Shown in pieces: positions 16,760-26,576 of a stretch of DNA of 64,000 nucleotides; the first letter of the stretch is position 1, and the number at the start of each line of letters is the position of its first letter. Below the pieces are notes generated by a model that saw only the letters and a list, made by a program, of their open reading frames with translations, searched no databases and was not told where the DNA came from. The stretch is from the NCBI GenBank assembly GCA_902785605.1, contig CACZZL010000006.1:1-64000 (forward strand), read 5' to 3'. A program made the position numbers and the translations under genes. The stretch is from an uncultured Bacteroidales bacterium (GTDB lineage: Bacteria > Bacteroidota > Bacteroidia > Bacteroidales > Paludibacteraceae).

Positions 16760-18604
16760 ATGAAAGATCGGTTAAAGGTTATAGGTTATGGGTTATGGGT
16801 GACGGTTTTTTTACTCTCACCTCTCACCTGCCACCTCTCACCTTTATATGCCCAGCGTATCCCCGAGGCGATTGAGTATACGGAGATATACGATTATTTG
16901 GAAGAGCTGACAACGGACGGAATCATTTCGTCCAATGCGGCTGTCAAACCCTATACGCGCGATGCCATCGCGCGTATGTTGGTTGAGGCGCAGTCCAAGG
17001 ACTCGCTGCTCAATAGACGTCAGCGGGAGGACTTGCAGTTCTATCTGCAGGACTACGCGCTGGAGCTGGATACGCTACCGACGTATTACTCCTACGGCCA
17101 TCGTCATGTGACGCAGTGGATTACTCCGGTGTCCAACCTCTCGTTGGCGGATCCGAGTCTGCATATCCTGACCAAGGATAAGATTTTCAAGATGCGTCTG
17201 CGTCCGATACTGGGCATGGACCTCAGTTATAATAATTCCGGGTTGCTCATGCACCGCGTCTATGGTGCGGAGCTGCAGATGGATATTGCCCACCACCTCT
17301 CTATCTGGGGTTCGATTCGGGATAACAGTTGGAGCGGACAAGGCGTGAACGGTTCGCGCGTGACGCAACCCGGCTACTTGAACAACTTGGCCGGTGTGCA
17401 GTACAAAGAGGCGAATTACGGTGGCGATTTCTCGGATTCACGAGGCGGAATATCGTTGTATGCCTGGTGGGGTTCGATTGGCGTGCAGCGCGAACGCATC
17501 ACTTGGGGTGACGCACAGCATTGTTCGAACATCCTCTCCGCACATAATCCTGCTGTGCCGATGGTTACGCTCCAATTGACACCCTGCAAGTGGTTTCAGT
17601 TCGACTATTTCCATGCGTGGCTGCCGAGTAATGTGCTGGACAGTACCTATTATTATGTGGAGAACGACCGGGAAGGCGTGACGCAGCGTGAGTATAGGCC
17701 TGCCAATAAGTTCATGGCAGCGAATATGTTCACGTTCATGCCTTGCAAGTATGTGCAGTTCTCGTTCGGAAACTCGGTCGTGTATGCTGAGCGGAACGTG
17801 CAAGCTGCGTATTTCATTCCGATTGCGTTCTACAAATCGCTGGATCACTTGCTGACCAAGGGCTTGTCTTCGGAGAATCAGAACTCGCAGGTGTTTGGTA
17901 CGATCACCGTTCGTCCGACGGACCATCTGCGGTTGTACGGATCGTTCTTCCTGGATGAGTTCAAGTTTGCCCGTCTGAAGAAGTCCAATCCGGAGCATAA
18001 CCCTGTTTCGTACTTAGTGGGTTTCAACTGGAGCGGTTGGCCGGTACGCGGATTGGCGCTGCGCGGTGAGTTTATGCGTTCGTACATCGCTTGCTACACG
18101 CATTCGATAGCGGTGCTCGATTATACGTCCAACAGTTATAACATGGGGCATTACATGGGCGATAATGCGCAGAGTATCTTCTTGCAACTGGCTTATCGTC
18201 CGTCTCGCGGTTTGCGTCTGACACTTGATTATACCTGCGATACCAAGTACCGTGCCTATGCGTATCTGCGGCATAACATAGCCGGTTCCCGAGTGGAGAA
18301 CCCTATCATTGCGCAGACCCCGTTTAGTGAGCCTATTTGGCGAAATGACGAGATCCGATTCCGTGCTGTGTATGAGGTGTTCAACAACTGCTATGCACAT
18401 GTGGGATTCACCTATAGCAACACACGTGCGTTCGCACCGACGAGTGCACGAATAGAAGGAGAAGACCGGGGATGGAATGCCGACGGGACCTCACAGAACT
18501 TATCCGGAGACGAACTGGAGGCGTATTACTTGAACAAGTACACGCCGACGTATCTGCAGGGGAAGAAGTTTACCTTTACTTGCGGACTGAGTTTCGGATT
18601 CTAA
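16760..18604 (+). CDS. Capsule assembly Wzi-family outer-membrane protein
   Basis: A 614-aa beta-barrel protein with many alternating aromatic strands and a terminal Phe (GLSFGF), as expected for BAM insertion. The pattern of the middle part (VQRERITWGDA, then FHAWLPS and YAERN) fits the Wzi family, which anchors capsule polysaccharide at the surface. The signal peptide is unusual. Its codons are made of two repeat tracts, GGTTATGGGTTATGGGT and CTCACCTCTCACCTGCCACCT, giving VIGYGLWV and LSPLTCHLSPL before the YAQ cleavage site. It overlaps the convergent glycosyltransferase by 4 nt. Confidence 0.75.
   Translation: MKDRLKVIGYGLWVTVFLLSPLTCHLSPLYAQRIPEAIEYTEIYDYLEELTTDGIISSNAAVKPYTRDAIARMLVEAQSKDSLLNRRQREDLQFYLQDYALELDTLPTYYSYGHRHVTQWITPVSNLSLADPSLHILTKDKIFKMRLRPILGMDLSYNNSGLLMHRVYGAELQMDIAHHLSIWGSIRDNSWSGQGVNGSRVTQPGYLNNLAGVQYKEANYGGDFSDSRGGISLYAWWGSIGVQRERITWGDAQHCSNILSAHNPAVPMVTLQLTPCKWFQFDYFHAWLPSNVLDSTYYYVENDREGVTQREYRPANKFMAANMFTFMPCKYVQFSFGNSVVYAERNVQAAYFIPIAFYKSLDHLLTKGLSSENQNSQVFGTITVRPTDHLRLYGSFFLDEFKFARLKKSNPEHNPVSYLVGFNWSGWPVRGLALRGEFMRSYIACYTHSIAVLDYTSNSYNMGHYMGDNAQSIFLQLAYRPSRGLRLTLDYTCDTKYRAYAYLRHNIAGSRVENPIIAQTPFSEPIWRNDEIRFRAVYEVFNNCYAHVGFTYSNTRAFAPTSARIEGEDRGWNADGTSQNLSGDELEAYYLNKYTPTYLQGKKFTFTCGLSFGF
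16769..16843 (+). repeat. Two repeat tracts forming the Wzi-like signal peptide
   Basis: GGTTAWGGGTTAT-type units (16769-16805) are followed by CTCACCTCTCACCTGCCACCTCTCACC (16814-16843). Together they supply most of the hydrophobic core of the signal sequence of the outer-membrane protein. Confidence 0.75.
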
Positions 18605-19485
18605 TACGCTTTGCGCATGCGTTTGTAATCGCGTCGCGCTTCGAACACAGCCTTGCAACTTTTGGGATGACCCTGCAGCAGATAGACACAGGCGGCAGCA
18701 TAATCTAAGAAGAAACGTACGAACAGCACTCCATAGGGGTGTTGTTTGTTTTTGTAGATCATCAGCAGGTTGTTACGGTGGTTGAGATAAGCCTTCCGCG
18801 GATTGTCATAACTGAGCGAACCTCCGCCCAAATGGTACACCATGCTCTGTGGAACACAGGCCAGTTTCCATCCCTTATTGCGCATACGCCAGCACAAGTC
18901 AATCTCTTCCATATGCGCGAAGAACGACGCATCCAATCCGCCTAAATCCTTATATACTTGCGTGCGCACGCACATACATGCGCCGGTAGTCCAATCGATG
19001 TTCACGACTGTGTCGTATTGCCCTTTGTCCTGCTCCACGCCCCATACGCGGCGACCACGACAATAGGGATAACCGAGTGCGTTGAGGTAACCTCCTGCTG
19101 CACCGGCATGTTCGAAATAAGCTCTCTTGCGCCAACTGCGAATCTTGGGTTGTACGGCTGCTACTTTAGGGTGCGCGTCCATGTACTCGAGTAGGGGACG
19201 GAGCCATCCTTCCGGTGTCTCCACGTCCGAGTTGAGCAGAACGACGTATTCGCTGTCCACTTGGTCTATGGCGCGGTTGTATCCTTCGGCAAAACCGTAG
19301 TTGCGGTCCAGGAGGATGGTCTTGACGGTTGGGAACTCATGGGCCAGCACGTCCAGACTGTTGTCTGTGCTGCCGTTGTCTGCTACGATAACCTCCGCAT
19401 CTGCCGTATTGGCTACTACCGACGGCAGATAGGTGCGCAGCATCTCTGCACCGTTCCAGTTTAATATGATGACACTACACTTCAT
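18601..19485 (-). CDS. Family 2 glycosyltransferase
   Basis: A 294-aa GT-A enzyme. It has the N-terminal CSVIILNWNG, VIVADNGSTDNS, the DxD-like LLNSDVE, and EEIDLCWRMRNKGW in the acceptor region. Family members such as rhamnosyl- and galactosyltransferases extend cell-surface glycans. It lies 3 nt downstream of the acyltransferase on the same strand, in a run ending a cdsA-acyltransferase-GT operon, which suggests envelope glycolipid synthesis. Confidence 0.9.
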   Translation of the reverse strand: MKCSVIILNWNGAEMLRTYLPSVVANTADAEVIVADNGSTDNSLDVLAHEFPTVKTILLDRNYGFAEGYNRAIDQVDSEYVVLLNSDVETPEGWLRPLLEYMDAHPKVAAVQPKIRSWRKRAYFEHAGAAGGYLNALGYPYCRGRRVWGVEQDKGQYDTVVNIDWTTGACMCVRTQVYKDLGGLDASFFAHMEEIDLCWRMRNKGWKLACVPQSMVYHLGGGSLSYDNPRKAYLNHRNNLLMIYKNKQHPYGVLFVRFFLDYAAACVYLLQGHPKSCKAVFEARRDYKRMRKAY

Positions 19486-19488
19486 TTC

Positions 19489-20361
19489 TTAATCATTTTG
19501 TTTTTTCCATTTGAACCGGTTGTGTGACCACAGCCATAACTCGGGTTGCGCGATGATGTTCTTCTCCAGATTCTGCGCATAAGCAGCTGTGATAGCACCC
19601 TGTTCCGTTGTCTTGGGCTCATTACTCAGCAACTCAAACCGACATTGGTAATAGCCTCTTTCAGATCGTTTGACTGTCAACGCAAAGACCGGATAGTTGA
19701 ATCGCTTGGCCAATTCTTCTCCGCCATCTAAGAACCCCGTCTCTTGATGCAGGAAGTTTACCCAGGTGCGTGTTACTTCCGGACGCGGTTTCTGGTCTGC
19801 GATAAGGCCTAAGACGATGGGTTGTTTCTCTGCCCGATAGCGTACCATTTCGCGTAACAGGCGTTGTTTCTCCACGTATGCCCCGCCTCGTTTCTTGCGA
19901 ATCTCCAGTAGCGCTTTGTCGGTGCTCTCTTTCTTGGCTTTGCGATAGACATTGAGTTCCAGTACCTCGGGCGAAAACCACTGCTGGCAGGACGACATCC
20001 ACTCCCAGCAACCCATATGTGCCAGCATGACTACACATCCGCCGACCTGTTTGGCTGCTTGGTCCACTTCGTCGGCGTTGGCAAACACTACACGCTGTTT
20101 CATCTCGTCTGCGCTAATCCGATAGCCGTAGATGGTCTCGACGATCGTGTCGCAGAACTGATGGTAGAACGCTTTGGCGATTTGTGCCCGTTCCTTCTCC
20201 GTTTTGTTCGGGAAAGCAAGTCGCAGATTCTTGTCCACTACTTTTCTCCGGTAACGCACCAAATAGAACATTACCGGATACAGCAACTTATCCGCGAACG
20301 CATAATGAACGTTCAGCGGTAAACGGCTTAGAACAGAGGCACAAGAAAGTAGCATAACCAC
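19489..20361 (-). CDS. LpxL/HtrB-type lysophospholipid or lipid A acyltransferase
   Basis: A 290-aa inner-membrane-associated acyltransferase. The HX4E catalytic motif is visible as HMGCWE around residue 115. The GLIADQKP segment and the C-terminal WLWSHNRFKWK are typical of the HtrB/LpxL group, which adds secondary acyl chains to lipid A. The start overlaps the end of cdsA by 34 nt, indicating translational coupling. Confidence 0.88.
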   Translation of the reverse strand: MVMLLSCASVLSRLPLNVHYAFADKLLYPVMFYLVRYRRKVVDKNLRLAFPNKTEKERAQIAKAFYHQFCDTIVETIYGYRISADEMKQRVVFANADEVDQAAKQVGGCVVMLAHMGCWEWMSSCQQWFSPEVLELNVYRKAKKESTDKALLEIRKKRGGAYVEKQRLLREMVRYRAEKQPIVLGLIADQKPRPEVTRTWVNFLHQETGFLDGGEELAKRFNYPVFALTVKRSERGYYQCRFELLSNEPKTTEQGAITAAYAQNLEKNIIAQPELWLWSHNRFKWKKQND

Positions 20362-21200
20362 GAGAAGGATGCAATAATCGGCGCGGCTAATAAGATACTG
20401 TCAAAACGATCCAATACGCCTCCGTGCCCCGGAAGGAATTTACCGGAATCTTTTACGCCCAACGAACGTTTCATGACGCTCTCCATCAGGTCACCCATCG
20501 TGCCGAACGCGCTGACAATGAATGCAAAAATACAGGTGGTATAGATGCCGCGATCAGCTACGATGATGGAGTCGAACCAACCGAATGACCATAAGATGAA
20601 CGCTGCACCCAAGGCGAACAGGAAGCCACCGATCAAACCTTCCCAACTCTTTTTCGGGCTGACATGCGGAGCCATCTTGTGATTGCCTTTCGGTAACTTG
20701 GCTGTCAGACTTCCTACGCAATATGCACCTGTGTCATTTGTCCAGATAAGAATGAACAACGCCAGCAGAATATGCCAGTCCAGATAACAAATCAGACATA
20801 ACGATGCTAAAGGTGCGCCAATCATGATTTGCGAGATAAGCAGGTTACCCCAATTCTGCAGAGGATGATTGGAGTGATTCCATATCTCGTCCAGCAAAGC
20901 AAAAATAGTCAACAGCAGATACATGACTTCCAGTATGAAGACGAGCACCATGTGGAAATCTTCATTCGTTTTCGTGTGCAAGGAGAAGAAAAAGAACGCT
21001 GTGAACTGCACCACGGTAGTCAGGAAAGCGTACACACGCAACGCGCGTTCCGATTGTACCAACCGGTGAAACTCATCCACAGCCAAGACACTAATCAGCA
21101 GAAACAGACTGCAGAATGCGTATTCGTTCCACAAAATACTGCCCACTACGCAGGCTACAAAGACAATACCACTCAGGGTTCGTTTGATCAATTCTTTCAT
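20328..21200 (-). CDS. cdsA: Phosphatidate cytidylyltransferase
   Basis: A 290-aa membrane enzyme with about eight helices that makes CDP-diacylglycerol for phospholipids. The CdsA signature is complete: KRSLGVKDSG, then PGHGGVLDRFDS near the C-terminus. The start at MKELIKRTLS (21200) is chosen because the open frame upstream runs into the promoter at 21221-21253. It is the first gene of a cdsA / acyltransferase / glycosyltransferase operon. Confidence 0.94.
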   Translation of the reverse strand: MKELIKRTLSGIVFVACVVGSILWNEYAFCSLFLLISVLAVDEFHRLVQSERALRVYAFLTTVVQFTAFFFFSLHTKTNEDFHMVLVFILEVMYLLLTIFALLDEIWNHSNHPLQNWGNLLISQIMIGAPLASLCLICYLDWHILLALFILIWTNDTGAYCVGSLTAKLPKGNHKMAPHVSPKKSWEGLIGGFLFALGAAFILWSFGWFDSIIVADRGIYTTCIFAFIVSAFGTMGDLMESVMKRSLGVKDSGKFLPGHGGVLDRFDSILLAAPIIASFSWLCYFLVPLF

Positions 21201-21220
21201 ATTTGAACAATTTTGCGGTG

Positions 21221-21253
21221 CAAAATTACTGTTTTTTTTTGATATATGCAAAT
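21221..21253 (-). promoter_or_regulatory. cdsA promoter
   Basis: On the minus strand TTTGCATATATC and TAATTTTG flank an A-tract spacer. It diverges from the acyl-CoA ligase promoter about 50 nt away. Confidence 0.8.
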
Positions 21254-21301
21254 AAAATAAGCAAAAAAAATACGGCAAATAGTAAAATAAAACAAGTTTT
21301 A

Positions 21302-21333
21302 TTTGCACATGTCAAAAAAATGTAGTATCTTTG
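21302..21333 (+). promoter_or_regulatory. Promoter of the acyl-CoA ligase / coaX unit
   Basis: TTTGCACATGTC starts at 21302 and TATCTTTG lies at 21326-21333, with a 20-nt gap. A leader of about 60 nt separates it from the start at 21402. Confidence 0.8.
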
Positions 21334-21401
21334 TAGCCGATTTGAAAATTAACAAGTATTGCGAATATATAATCATTTAATTTATAAGGAGGAAAGCCCT
21401 T

Positions 21402-23078
21402 ATGATGCATGAAGAACAATACAATTTTGTCAAGTACTTCGAGCGTTCCATTAAGGAGAATTGGGACAGACCGGCTGTGACGGACTACGGCACGAACGTT
21501 ACATTGACCTATGGCCAGTTGGCTATTAACATTGAGAAGCTGCATATTCTGTTCAAAGAGTGCGGCATAAAGAAGAACGATAAGATTGCTGTGATGGGTA
21601 AGAACAACAGCAATTGGATTGCTGTTTATCTGGCTACGGTGACCTATGGCGCTGTTATTGTGCCGATTCTACAGGATTTCCGTGCTAACGATGCAATTCA
21701 TATCGTCAATCACTCGGGTTCGAAATTGCTCTTTATCAGCGACATCAATTGGGAGGGCATTGATCTGGATCAGATTCCCAAGGTGTTGGCGGCGGTTAGT
21801 CTGAATGACTGGCATCCGATCTCGCTGGCATTGGATCCGACGAAGATTAATTATGAGTCGATTGCGCAGAGGTTCAAGCAGAAACACCCGGACGGTTATT
21901 GGGCTAAAGATGTGCATTTTGACGAGCGCTCTAACGAGGAAGTGGGCTCGATCAACTATACTTCCGGTACGACCGGATTCAGCAAGGGTGTGATCATGCC
22001 GCTCAACGGTTTGGCCGGTAATGTCCGCTATGCGATTGAACATAATCTGGTGTGTCCTCAGTCTCGTCAAGTCGCATTCCTTCCGATGGCGCATGCTTAC
22101 GGTTGTGCGTTTGATTTTCTGGCTTGTCTGGCAGCAGGTGGTCATACCTATCTGATTGGACGAACTCCGTCTCCGAAGATTCTGCTCAAAGCGTTCGCGG
22201 AAACCAAACCTACTGTGATTCTGTCGGTTCCGCTGATTTTGGAGAAGATATACAAGAAGATGATTGTGCCGCAGATACAGAAGCCGCCTGTAAGTTGGGT
22301 GCTCAAAGTGCCATTCCTGGATGAGGTTGTTTGTGCGAAGATTCGTGAGGAGTTGATTCAGGCCTTTGGCGGTGAGTTCCAACAGATGATTATTGGTGGT
22401 GCTCCGTTGAACCCGGAAGTGGAAGCGTTCCTGTACCGTATCAAGTTTCCGATGTCTGTCGGGTATGGTATGACCGAGTGCGCTCCGCTGATTACGTTCA
22501 CACCGTATGCAGAGGGTAGTAAACTATACTCGTGCGGACGTCCGTTACCGGGAATCATGGAGGTGAAGATCCTGAATCCGAACGAGCAAGGTATAGGTGA
22601 AGTGGTAGTACGTGGTGAGAATACCATGCTCGGTTATTACAAGAACCCGCAGGCAACCAAAGAAGCCTTTACCGAAGACGGATGGCTGCGTACCGGTGAC
22701 TTGGGCTTGGTGGACGCAGACGGATTCCTCTTTATCAAAGGACGCTGTAAGACGATGCTGCTTGGTCCGAGCGGACAGAACATCTATCCGGAGGAGATTG
22801 AGGCGAAGATCAATAATATGCCGTACGTATTGGAGTCGCTTGTGCTGCAGCAGGAGGACAACCGTTTGGTGGCGCTGATCTGTCCGGATTACAACGAAGT
22901 GGATGCAGACGGTTTGACCCCGGAACAACTCGTGGAGCAGTTGGAGGAGACTCGTAAACAGGTGAATTCCGAACTGGCGGCTTATGAGCAGATATCGCTT
23001 GTCAAACTCTATCCGCATGAGTTTGAGAAGACGCCGAAGAAATCGATCAAACGATTCTTGTATTCGAATATGGCCTGA
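21402..23078 (+). CDS. AMP-dependent acyl-CoA/fatty-acid ligase
   Basis: A 558-aa adenylate-forming enzyme. The motifs INYTSGTTGFSKG (ATP loop), GYGMTECAP, and GWLRTGDLG with the hinge GRCKTML are all visible, as is the C-terminal catalytic lysine region TPKKSIKRF. It most resembles long-chain fatty acid CoA ligases, which activate fatty acids for lipid synthesis. It is followed by coaX after 12 nt, linking acyl-CoA formation with coenzyme A synthesis in one transcript. The exact acyl substrate is not known. Confidence 0.9.
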   Translation: MMHEEQYNFVKYFERSIKENWDRPAVTDYGTNVTLTYGQLAINIEKLHILFKECGIKKNDKIAVMGKNNSNWIAVYLATVTYGAVIVPILQDFRANDAIHIVNHSGSKLLFISDINWEGIDLDQIPKVLAAVSLNDWHPISLALDPTKINYESIAQRFKQKHPDGYWAKDVHFDERSNEEVGSINYTSGTTGFSKGVIMPLNGLAGNVRYAIEHNLVCPQSRQVAFLPMAHAYGCAFDFLACLAAGGHTYLIGRTPSPKILLKAFAETKPTVILSVPLILEKIYKKMIVPQIQKPPVSWVLKVPFLDEVVCAKIREELIQAFGGEFQQMIIGGAPLNPEVEAFLYRIKFPMSVGYGMTECAPLITFTPYAEGSKLYSCGRPLPGIMEVKILNPNEQGIGEVVVRGENTMLGYYKNPQATKEAFTEDGWLRTGDLGLVDADGFLFIKGRCKTMLLGPSGQNIYPEEIEAKINNMPYVLESLVLQQEDNRLVALICPDYNEVDADGLTPEQLVEQLEETRKQVNSELAAYEQISLVKLYPHEFEKTPKKSIKRFLYSNMA

Positions 23079-23090
23079 TAGCTGACAGCT

Positions 23091-23849
23091 ATGAACTTGT
23101 GCATTGACCAGGGAAACAGCCGTACAAAAGTGGCATTGATGACGGATGAAGGGAAGATAATGAATCACTTCATTTACAAGTCTTTCTCTTCCGCAGATAT
23201 TGAGCGTTTGTTCGATCTGTATGATATCTCCGATTCAATCATTTCGTCCGTGGTCAATATTGAAGCGGCAGTGGTGAATACGTTACACCGTCGATCTCAG
23301 CATTTTGTGCTCTTTGATCATATGACGCCTGTGCCGATTATCAACCGATACGACACCCCTGCTACCTTGGGACAAGATCGTTTGGCAGCTGCGGTTGGAG
23401 CGAAGAGTTTGTGCCCGAACGAGAATCTGCTGATTATTGATGCCGGTTCTGCGATCACCTACGATTTTGTATCAGAAAAGGGAGAGTACATGGGCGGAAA
23501 CATCGCACCGGGACTGAAGATGCGATTCACGATGCTTCAACGCATGACCAAGAAACTGCCGTTGGTAGAGGTGGAAGACAACGAGCTCATTCCGCTGTTC
23601 GGCAAGAACACCCGCGATGCGATTGCCGCCGGTGTGATTCGGGGGGTGGCCTATGAGGTGAAAGGGTACATGCGAACACTCAAAGAGAAGACGCAGCATT
23701 ATCAGACCTTTATCACGGGAGGTAACGCACCCTATATACTAACGAACGTGCGTACTTCCCGTACGGAGAACAGACAATTGCAATACGAGAAGAATCTGGT
23801 GTTGATCGGATTGAATGAGATTTTGATTTATAACAAGGGATTACAATAA
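23091..23849 (+). CDS. coaX: Type III pantothenate kinase
   Basis: A 252-aa cytosolic kinase for the first step of coenzyme A synthesis. Family signatures are DQGNSRTK at the N-terminus, GQDRLAAAVGA in the middle, IDAGSAITYDF and the FITGGNA motif. Length is normal. In many Bacteroidales coaX is followed by an outer-membrane protein, a TPR protein and lptC, exactly as here. Confidence 0.94.
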   Translation: MNLCIDQGNSRTKVALMTDEGKIMNHFIYKSFSSADIERLFDLYDISDSIISSVVNIEAAVVNTLHRRSQHFVLFDHMTPVPIINRYDTPATLGQDRLAAAVGAKSLCPNENLLIIDAGSAITYDFVSEKGEYMGGNIAPGLKMRFTMLQRMTKKLPLVEVEDNELIPLFGKNTRDAIAAGVIRGVAYEVKGYMRTLKEKTQHYQTFITGGNAPYILTNVRTSRTENRQLQYEKNLVLIGLNEILIYNKGLQ

Positions 23850-23870
23850 GGAGAAGGAACAGACAGAATA

Positions 23871-25094
23871 ATGAAGATACGAACCAAAAACATACTATTG
23901 GTCGGTGCGCTGCTGTTGAGCGTGACGATGATGGGACAGAACATGACCAGTTCTCCGTATTCGCGTTACGCGTACGGAGACCTCAACGAGAACGTTCCGA
24001 CAGGCTACCGCGCGATGGGCGGAGTTGGTTTCGGTATGCGTAACAACCGCGCCATCAACCCTTCTCAGCCGGCTTCTTATACGGCATGCGATACACTGAC
24101 GTTCATGTTCGATTTGGCTGCGAGTGCCAACTGGAGCCGTTACCGCGATGCGGGAGGAATGAAAAACAAAGCGAACGGAAACTTGGAGTACGTCACCATG
24201 CAGTTCCCGCTGTATAAACGGTGGGTGGCCATGTCCCTTGGTCTGTTGCCTTACAGTTCTGTAGGATACGATATCCAATTGAGTGATTCGATCAATTCCG
24301 ACTATCACTATACAACCTACTATGCCGGCGACGGAAACATCAGCCAGGTGTACGGTGGTTTGAGTTTTAATGTATGTAACTGGCTGGCGCTCGGTGCGAA
24401 TGTCTATTATATGTGGGGTGAACTGAGCCACATGCGTATGCTGTCGTTCACGGAGTCCAATGTCAATTCGACCATTCAATATGAGAATCTGAGCGTGAGC
24501 AACGTGCGTTTCCGTGCGGGAGCACAATTGTTCCACACATGGGGAGATCACACCGTCAATCTGGGTGCTATCTATGAGCATCAGATGAAACTCCATAGCG
24601 ACCTGCTCATCTTTGAGACCCAAGGCGACACGGTTTATACTATAACAGGTGGCTGGCAATTGCCGATGGTCTGGGGTGTCGGCGGTAGTTACAACTGGGC
24701 GAACCGACTGACGGTTGCGTTTGATTTTGAGCGGCAATGCATGGCATCCGCGATGTATGGCGGCGCCCCGGGCAGCATGAGCGGCTTACGCGACCGGAAC
24801 CGCTACGCTTTCGGTGTCGAGTATCGACACAATCCCATGGGGCGCAATTATGCGGAGCGTATGTTATGGCGAGCCGGTATCAATGTACAGGATGAGTATC
24901 TGACCATGGTCGGAGCTAAGAAAATTACGGCCAGTGTAGGTATCGGATTCCCGCTCTATACGGTGGGCACGGTCATCAATACGACTATTGAGTATACGCA
25001 CCGCGGCACGAGTGCGGGATTGGAGGAGAATGCATTGCGATTGACCATCGGTGCTTCGATTGCGGAGAACTGGTTCTTCAAACGTAAATTGTAG
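23871..25094 (+). CDS. Outer-membrane beta-barrel protein (coaX-lptC cluster)
   Basis: A 407-aa protein with a signal peptide (about 1-23, cut after MMGQ) and a barrel of amphipathic strands. The N-terminal SSPYSRYAYGDL and YRAMGGVGFGMR resemble the hatch of FadL-like or PorV-like Bacteroidota porins, although I cannot assign a substrate. It sits 21 nt after coaX and before the TPR protein, in a conserved envelope gene order. Confidence 0.75.
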   Translation: MKIRTKNILLVGALLLSVTMMGQNMTSSPYSRYAYGDLNENVPTGYRAMGGVGFGMRNNRAINPSQPASYTACDTLTFMFDLAASANWSRYRDAGGMKNKANGNLEYVTMQFPLYKRWVAMSLGLLPYSSVGYDIQLSDSINSDYHYTTYYAGDGNISQVYGGLSFNVCNWLALGANVYYMWGELSHMRMLSFTESNVNSTIQYENLSVSNVRFRAGAQLFHTWGDHTVNLGAIYEHQMKLHSDLLIFETQGDTVYTITGGWQLPMVWGVGGSYNWANRLTVAFDFERQCMASAMYGGAPGSMSGLRDRNRYAFGVEYRHNPMGRNYAERMLWRAGINVQDEYLTMVGAKKITASVGIGFPLYTVGTVINTTIEYTHRGTSAGLEENALRLTIGASIAENWFFKRKL

Positions 25095-25160
25095 TTTGGC
25101 ACGATATTTGAAACGAATAACTGCAAATGGACAACTGATAACATTTAAAAATATACAATT

Positions 25161-26576
25161 ATGAAATTCAAAACTATCCTTGTTTTTGCGTTAGCAGCTG
25201 CTGTTCCGGCATTGGCATGCGCGAAGAAACCGAAAAAAGTTAGTGAAGAGACTCCCGTTCAGGCGGCTCCTGCTGTAGAAGAGGCTGAACCGGAAATCAC
25301 GCAAGACTGTCTGAACGAGTTGAACTTGTTCAACGATGATGTTCGTACCAAATCGTACGAGAGTGCTTATGAGCATTGGCTCTATGTGTACACGAACTGT
25401 CCGAACGCCAACAAAGTGCTCTACAGCCAGGGTACGAAGATGATCAATGCGCTGTATCTGGCAGCTACTGATCCGGCCGAGAAAGAGCGTTTGGCAAACC
25501 TCGCATTGGAGATGCAGGATAAACGTATCCGTTTCTTCGGCGATGATGCGAAATACCCGGCAGCTTACATCATGGGTGAAAAGGGTTTGGCATATATTGA
25601 TTTCTTCGGTGATGCAAAGATTGTAGAGGCACGTCAGTGCTTGCGCCAATCGGTAGAAGGAATGGGTGTTAAGAGCAAAATGGAAGTGTTAGAGACGCTG
25701 GTGGTTGTTTCTCGCAAACTATACAAGCAGAATCCGGATCAGTTGGTAGAGCAGTTCATCTCGGACTATGAGTTGGCTGCAACCCATCTGTCAACTCAAG
25801 CTTCGGATCAGAGCAACAAGAATGCTTCTTATGCAGCACAAAAACGTGACTATATCGATGACTTATTCGCAAGTTCGGGTGCGGCTGATTGCGCTAAACT
25901 GGACGAGATCTATGGTCCTATCGTTACGGCAAACAAAGAGAATCTGACCGTTCTTAACAATGTGGCTAAACTGTTCAAACGTATTCGTTGTACGGATTCG
26001 GATGTCTATTTCGCTGCATGCGAAGCTGCACACAAACTGCAGCCGACCCAAGAGTCTGCAGCCGGTTGTGCTTCGATGTCTGCCAAGAAGGGTGACTACG
26101 AGGCTGCGGTAGCATACTACGATCAGGCTATCAACCTGGCTATGGGTGAAGAGGATTACGAAGATGTGGCTGACTATCAGTACAATGCAGCCGTATATTG
26201 CTTTGCAAACCTGAAGAAATATCAAGAGGCTCGCAAATATGCATTGGCATCTATCTCGACCCTCAATAACTTGAACATCAGCAAAGGTCAGGGTCGTTGC
26301 TACATCATCATCGGTATGTGCTACGCTTCCAGCCGTCCGTACGGTAATGACGCAAAGGGTGCTATCTTGAACAAGACTGTTTATTGGGTAGCTGTAGATA
26401 AGTTTATCAAAGCAAAACAAGTTGATCCGTCCGTGGAAGCAACAGCTAATGAGTACATTCATTCTTATAGCCGTTATTTCCCGACACGCGAAGAGCGTTT
26501 CGACCTGCCGAATGAATTCTCTGGCTCGACCTTCTTCGTAGGAGGCTGGATAGGTGAAACGACTACTATCCGATAG
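25161..26576 (+). CDS. Secreted TPR-repeat protein
   Basis: A 471-aa protein with an export signal ending near ALACAKK (signal peptidase I or a weak lipobox). Helical repeats of TPR type include YEAAVAYYDQAINLA and YQEARKYALAS in the C-terminal half. Several Cys residues lie between repeats. Such proteins scaffold periplasmic complexes. Its end overlaps the lptC start by 23 nt, which links it with LPS transport. The exact partner is unknown. Confidence 0.8.
   Translation: MKFKTILVFALAAAVPALACAKKPKKVSEETPVQAAPAVEEAEPEITQDCLNELNLFNDDVRTKSYESAYEHWLYVYTNCPNANKVLYSQGTKMINALYLAATDPAEKERLANLALEMQDKRIRFFGDDAKYPAAYIMGEKGLAYIDFFGDAKIVEARQCLRQSVEGMGVKSKMEVLETLVVVSRKLYKQNPDQLVEQFISDYELAATHLSTQASDQSNKNASYAAQKRDYIDDLFASSGAADCAKLDEIYGPIVTANKENLTVLNNVAKLFKRIRCTDSDVYFAACEAAHKLQPTQESAAGCASMSAKKGDYEAAVAYYDQAINLAMGEEDYEDVADYQYNAAVYCFANLKKYQEARKYALASISTLNNLNISKGQGRCYIIIGMCYASSRPYGNDAKGAILNKTVYWVAVDKFIKAKQVDPSVEATANEYIHSYSRYFPTREERFDLPNEFSGSTFFVGGWIGETTTIR

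Noticed and set aside
21201-21308. N-terminal extension of cdsA
   Set aside because: The extension would include the -33/-7 promoter elements. The MKELIKRT start fits the family and the promoter.
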